Source: Ktedonobacterales bacterium
Lineage (GTDB): Bacteria > Chloroflexota > Ktedonobacteria > Ktedonobacterales > JADMIN01
Length of the DNA stretch: 9,147 nt
Reading direction: 5' to 3'
Assembly (NCBI GenBank): GCA_025450405.1
Contig: JANWHL010000020.1
Span: 1-9,147, forward strand
The position numbers and the translations under genes are program-made. Every line of letters starts with the position of its first letter. Position 1 is the first letter of the stretch. Below the pieces are notes generated by a model that worked only from the letters and a program-made list of their open reading frames with translations, was not told the origin of the DNA and ran no database searches. Positions 7,120 through 9,147 of the stretch are shown here, piece by piece.

Positions 7120-7230
7120 GGTCACTACCCCTGGCGCCGCTTATCACTGGGCGCTGGTGCCATCGATATCGCTTCGCACCCGCTCAATCGCCCCGTACCT
7201 TTACGCGCAAGGGTTTCCAGACACGCGGAG

Positions 7231-7260
7231 CCCCGGCCAGGCGGCGCGCCGCGGCCGGGG
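7231..7260 (-). terminator. strong GC hairpin between the zinc-ribbon gene and ftsY
   Basis: CCCCGGCC (7231-7238) pairs with GGCCGGGG (7253-7260), and the inside is a perfect 12-bp palindrome GCGGCGCGCCGC (7241-7252) offset by a 2-base bulge. The whole is a very stable stem 16 bases after the zinc-ribbon stop. There is no T-run after it on the minus strand, so termination is plausible but unproven. It would isolate ftsY from the gene upstream, although I found no convincing ftsY promoter in the remaining 110 bases. Confidence 0.4.
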
Positions 7261-7276
7261 CGGGCGATGGAACGCG

Positions 7277-7489
7277 CTAGCGAGCGCCCCGATAGGCATG
7301 CATAGAGCCGTCATTGACCGGCTCATTGATGATGATGTCGCCGTTACGAATCTTGACGTTGAACAGACAGGCCGGGTTGGTGCACACCCAGGCCTTGTAC
7401 TCGATTGGCGCTCCCTGGCTCCCGAAGTCCGAGAGCGGCACCAGATCGCCCGCCCCACATTTGCGGCATGGAGGATATGCGCGCTCCAT
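7277..7489 (-). CDS. small zinc-ribbon protein of unknown function
   Basis: This 70-residue protein has two cysteine pairs, C8-R-K-C11 near the N-terminus and C36-T-N-P-A-C41. They are set 24 residues apart, a pattern consistent with one structural zinc ribbon. The stretch between them (GDLVPLSDFGSQGAPIEYKAW) and the tail (KIRNGDIIINEP) look like short beta strands; no membrane segment, signal peptide or catalytic motif is seen. ATG 7489 is chosen because the zinc ribbon starts right after it and GAGGGGGG (7499-7506) lies 9 bases upstream. The frame is open further upstream, but that part is Arg/Ser-rich, overlaps the preceding gene and looks non-coding. It lies between a membrane protein gene and ftsY, separated from ftsY by a strong hairpin. 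It has its own candidate promoter and a possibly structured leader. I do not recognise a named family. Confidence 0.75.
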   Translation of the reverse strand: MERAYPPCRKCGAGDLVPLSDFGSQGAPIEYKAWVCTNPACLFNVKIRNGDIIINEPVNDGSMHAYRGAR

Positions 7490-7640
7490 GTCCCTCGTCC
7501 CCCCTCGTATGTGTGGTCGCTGTCGCGCGGACCTTACCCTGATGAGCTCTCGCTGGGCTGGGCGAAGGGAGGGACGAGAGGAGACCCAAAATGAATGTCC
7601 ACCGCCGCGACCACATCCCCCATGCGGCACAATGCGCGCC
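7490..7640 (-). promoter_or_regulatory. candidate structured 5' leader of the zinc-ribbon gene
   Basis: Read as minus-strand RNA, the leader has three complementarities. TGTGGTCGC (7607-7615) matches GCGACCACA (7512-7520), a perfect 9-bp long-range stem ending 5 bases before the ribosome site. Inside it CUCUCG (7575-7580) can pair with CGAGAG (7547-7552). The same pyrimidine segment (7568-7580) can instead pair over 13 positions, two of them G-U, with 7492-7504, which contains the ribosome binding site. The two partners for 7575-7580 are mutually exclusive, as in a translational switch. The purine/pyrimidine bias of the strands makes chance pairing possible. No known riboswitch class is recognised. 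Confidence 0.3.
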
Positions 7641-7646
7641 AGGTTC

Positions 7647-7655
7647 ACTATATCA
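7647..7655 (-). promoter_or_regulatory. extended -10 promoter for the zinc-ribbon gene
   Basis: The minus strand reads TGATATAGT: a TG-N extension followed by the -10 hexamer TATAGT (7647-7652). No good -35 hexamer is present 17 bases upstream, which extended -10 promoters can tolerate. Transcription would begin near 7640, leaving a leader of about 150 bases before ATG 7489. The rest of the 277-base gap, up to the membrane-protein stop at 7767, shows no clear gene or terminator. Confidence 0.4.
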
Positions 7656-7766
7656 CATCGATTGCCACGCGTAGCGCAGGCGTGCAAGTTCGGTGCCACC
7701 TGTTCGCAAGGCGAGCACGTCAGCGACCGGCCCGCTCCGCCGTCAGGGGACGTGGTCACGGCTGTG

Positions 7767-9147
7767 CTACCACCCCGTCCGATAGACGACGAAATCGGCA
7801 TCGCCACGTGACCGATAGACCACACGGCCGCTGAGGTCCCGCGCCAGCGTGGCCGGCGGCGGAAACCAGTCCGTGAACATCGCCACGTACGCGGCGTGTC
7901 GGCCGGCCAGATAGTGCTCGAGCGCGCGCTGGTCGCCCAGGTAGGGAACCACCGCCGGGTCGGCCAGGCCCGCCATGTCGAGCACGGGACGGCCGCCGAA
8001 GTATCCAATGGCGCCGATGTCGTGCGTCGCCACCAACGACCCTGGCGGGGTGTGGTCGCGCAGCCAGATCGCGGTATTCACCTGGATGCCGTTGATGAAG
8101 TGGACATTCTGCGCATAGATCTGCGCGCCGCGCCCCAGCGAGACCACACAGGCGCCCACGAAGACCAGCGCCCCCGCCACCGCCAGCGCGCGCCGGCGCT
8201 GATCCACGAGCAACCACGCGGCCCCACCTGCCCCCAGCGCCAGGAGTTCCGGCAAAATCGGCATGAGATATCGGCCGTGCGCCAGCAACTCGGTCACGCG
8301 CCCCGCGTACCCAAGTACGAGAGCGGCGCACCACAGGCAGAGCATCAGACGGAGGCTCGGCGTTGGTCGGCGCGCTAGTGTTTCCGCCGCGGTCCCCGCG
8401 TCCTCGGCCCGGGCCCCAATCATGGCTGCGCCGTCGTGCCGCCCGCCGTCGTGCCGCCCGCCGTCGTGAGTCAGCGCGACTTCAGCGCGCCCCGTCCTCT
8501 GGCCCGCGCGCGCGGACCGACGAGCCGTGACGACCGGCCGCGACTCCATTCGCGCCAAGAGCCAGTGGCTACAGGAAAGCGCGAGCAGCACCACCAGTGC
8601 CGGACTGCTCAACAGCAGCACCGTTACCACCTGGCCGGCGTATGCTCCCAGGCCCACCACCACGTCCCGTGGACCGTAGTAGGCCGCCTTCGCCGCCAGC
8701 GTGCTCGGCAACACATCCCCGCCGGCCACCACATTCAACACGCCGTACGGCACCAGCGGCACCAGCGCGCCCGCGACAAACGGCGCTAGCCATACGCGCG
8801 CCCACGTGAGCATGGCGCGCGGCTCCGAGCCGGTCGCCGTGCCCTCGCTCCCGCGCGCGCCCGCCCTTCGCGCCACAACTCCACGCGCCACCGCCCACGC
8901 GCCCACGACGACCACCACGCCGATCACCGCCAGCCCTTCCGGGCGTACCGCCACCGCCAATCCACCAAATACCCCGAGCGCCAGTGGCCGCACCCCACGG
9001 GCCGCCGCCAGGAAGACCACCAGGGCCAGGAGCGCGAAGAGGTCCGTCTCCATCCCCGAGGCCGCCGCCCAAACCAGATGCCATTCGGTCAGCGTCGCGA
9101 CGGCCGCCAATGGTCCGGCCAGGGCCACGACCTCGCGTGGCGCGCCC
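7767..9147 (-). CDS. GT39-like multi-pass membrane protein, 5' end outside window
   Basis: The 459 visible codons are the C-terminal part of a larger polytopic membrane protein; the frame is open at the window edge. Counting from the in-frame GTG at 9128, hydrophobic segments lie near residues 30-44, 48-62, 66-86, 113-133, 160-186, 261-276, 289-307 and 314-331. A soluble C-terminal domain of about 120 residues follows. The signatures WAAASGMETDLFALLAL, HGRYLMPILPELL and ATHDIGAIGYFGGRPVLDMA are typical of GT39/PMT-like glycosyltransferases and related sugar-lipid-dependent membrane enzymes of Gram-positive and Chloroflexota-type genomes. The donor and acceptor cannot be inferred. Catalytic acidic residues usually lie in the first loop, which is missing here. 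A hydrophilic loop (about 190-258) contains a His-Asp-Gly-Gly-Arg repeat. No neighbouring cell-wall or polysaccharide gene helps narrow the role. Confidence 0.7.
   Translation of the reverse strand, partial: GAPREVVALAGPLAAVATLTEWHLVWAAASGMETDLFALLALVVFLAAARGVRPLALGVFGGLAVAVRPEGLAVIGVVVVVGAWAVARGVVARRAGARGSEGTATGSEPRAMLTWARVWLAPFVAGALVPLVPYGVLNVVAGGDVLPSTLAAKAAYYGPRDVVVGLGAYAGQVVTVLLLSSPALVVLLALSCSHWLLARMESRPVVTARRSARAGQRTGRAEVALTHDGGRHDGGRHDGAAMIGARAEDAGTAAETLARRPTPSLRLMLCLWCAALVLGYAGRVTELLAHGRYLMPILPELLALGAGGAAWLLVDQRRRALAVAGALVFVGACVVSLGRGAQIYAQNVHFINGIQVNTAIWLRDHTPPGSLVATHDIGAIGYFGGRPVLDMAGLADPAVVPYLGDQRALEHYLAGRHAAYVAMFTDWFPPPATLARDLSGRVVYRSRGDADFVVYRTGW
8431..8467. repeat. 15-bp tandem repeat, 2.5 copies
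   Basis: The unit CCGTCGTGCCGCCCG occurs at 8431-8445 and 8446-8460, with a partial third copy to 8467. It is in frame in the membrane-protein gene and encodes repeated His-Asp-Gly-Gly-Arg in a hydrophilic loop. Perfect identity between copies suggests a recent slippage event. Confidence 0.85.

Noticed and set aside
7591..7674. 27-codon plus-strand frame with a good AGAGGAGA site upstream
   Set aside because: The purine tract is simply the complement of the pyrimidine segment in the zinc-ribbon leader. The peptide shows no motif and no plus-strand promoter was found.
7490..8008. Longer, 243-codon version of the zinc-ribbon gene
   Set aside because: The added part overlaps the end of the membrane-protein gene, has shadow-like Arg/Ser/Trp composition and lies across the predicted promoter; the ribosome site supports ATG 7489.

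Overview
The window is GC-rich bacterial chromosome with housekeeping genes. I see no tRNA, rRNA, CRISPR array, insertion sequence or phage gene. The gene content (linked accD and accA, an ftsY with a long acidic/Ala/Pro-rich front end, a DUF2007-like protein, a small zinc ribbon and a GT39-like membrane protein) and the GC-rich codon use would fit a Chloroflexota lineage such as Thermomicrobia/Sphaerobacteria. That placement is a guess from style, not a demonstrated assignment.

Layout. The left edge (1-464, minus) carries the start of a DEDDh (DnaQ-like) exonuclease gene whose 3' part lies outside the window. It is followed by a 177-base divergent intergenic region with a good sigma-70-type promoter for the exonuclease. 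A gluconokinase-type FGGY sugar kinase (642-2198, plus) is the only plus-strand gene. It converges, with 6 bases between stop codons, on a GltC-like LysR regulator (2205-3110, minus).

From 9147 down to 2205 everything reads on the minus strand. In transcription order: a 5'-partial multi-pass membrane protein resembling GT39-type glycosyltransferases; a 70-residue zinc-ribbon protein; ftsY (signal recognition particle receptor); a DUF2007-like protein; accD; accA; then the LysR gene. The DUF2007-like gene overlaps accD by 4 bases (GTGA), and accA follows accD after 27 bases, so these three look like one translationally coupled unit. accD and accA together make the carboxyltransferase half of acetyl-CoA carboxylase, the first step of fatty acid synthesis. 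The biotin carboxylase and carrier genes (accC, accB) are not here.

The points most worth a second look are: (1) the leader of about 150 bases before the zinc-ribbon gene, which has an extended -10 promoter, a 9-bp long-range inverted repeat and a pyrimidine segment able to pair either with the ribosome binding site or with an internal partner, like a translational switch; (2) departures from family consensus in AccA (DTQGAFLG, and APEA where SPEG is usual); and (3) the tight coupling of an uncharacterised DUF2007-like protein to accD. No clearly new multi-gene system is visible.
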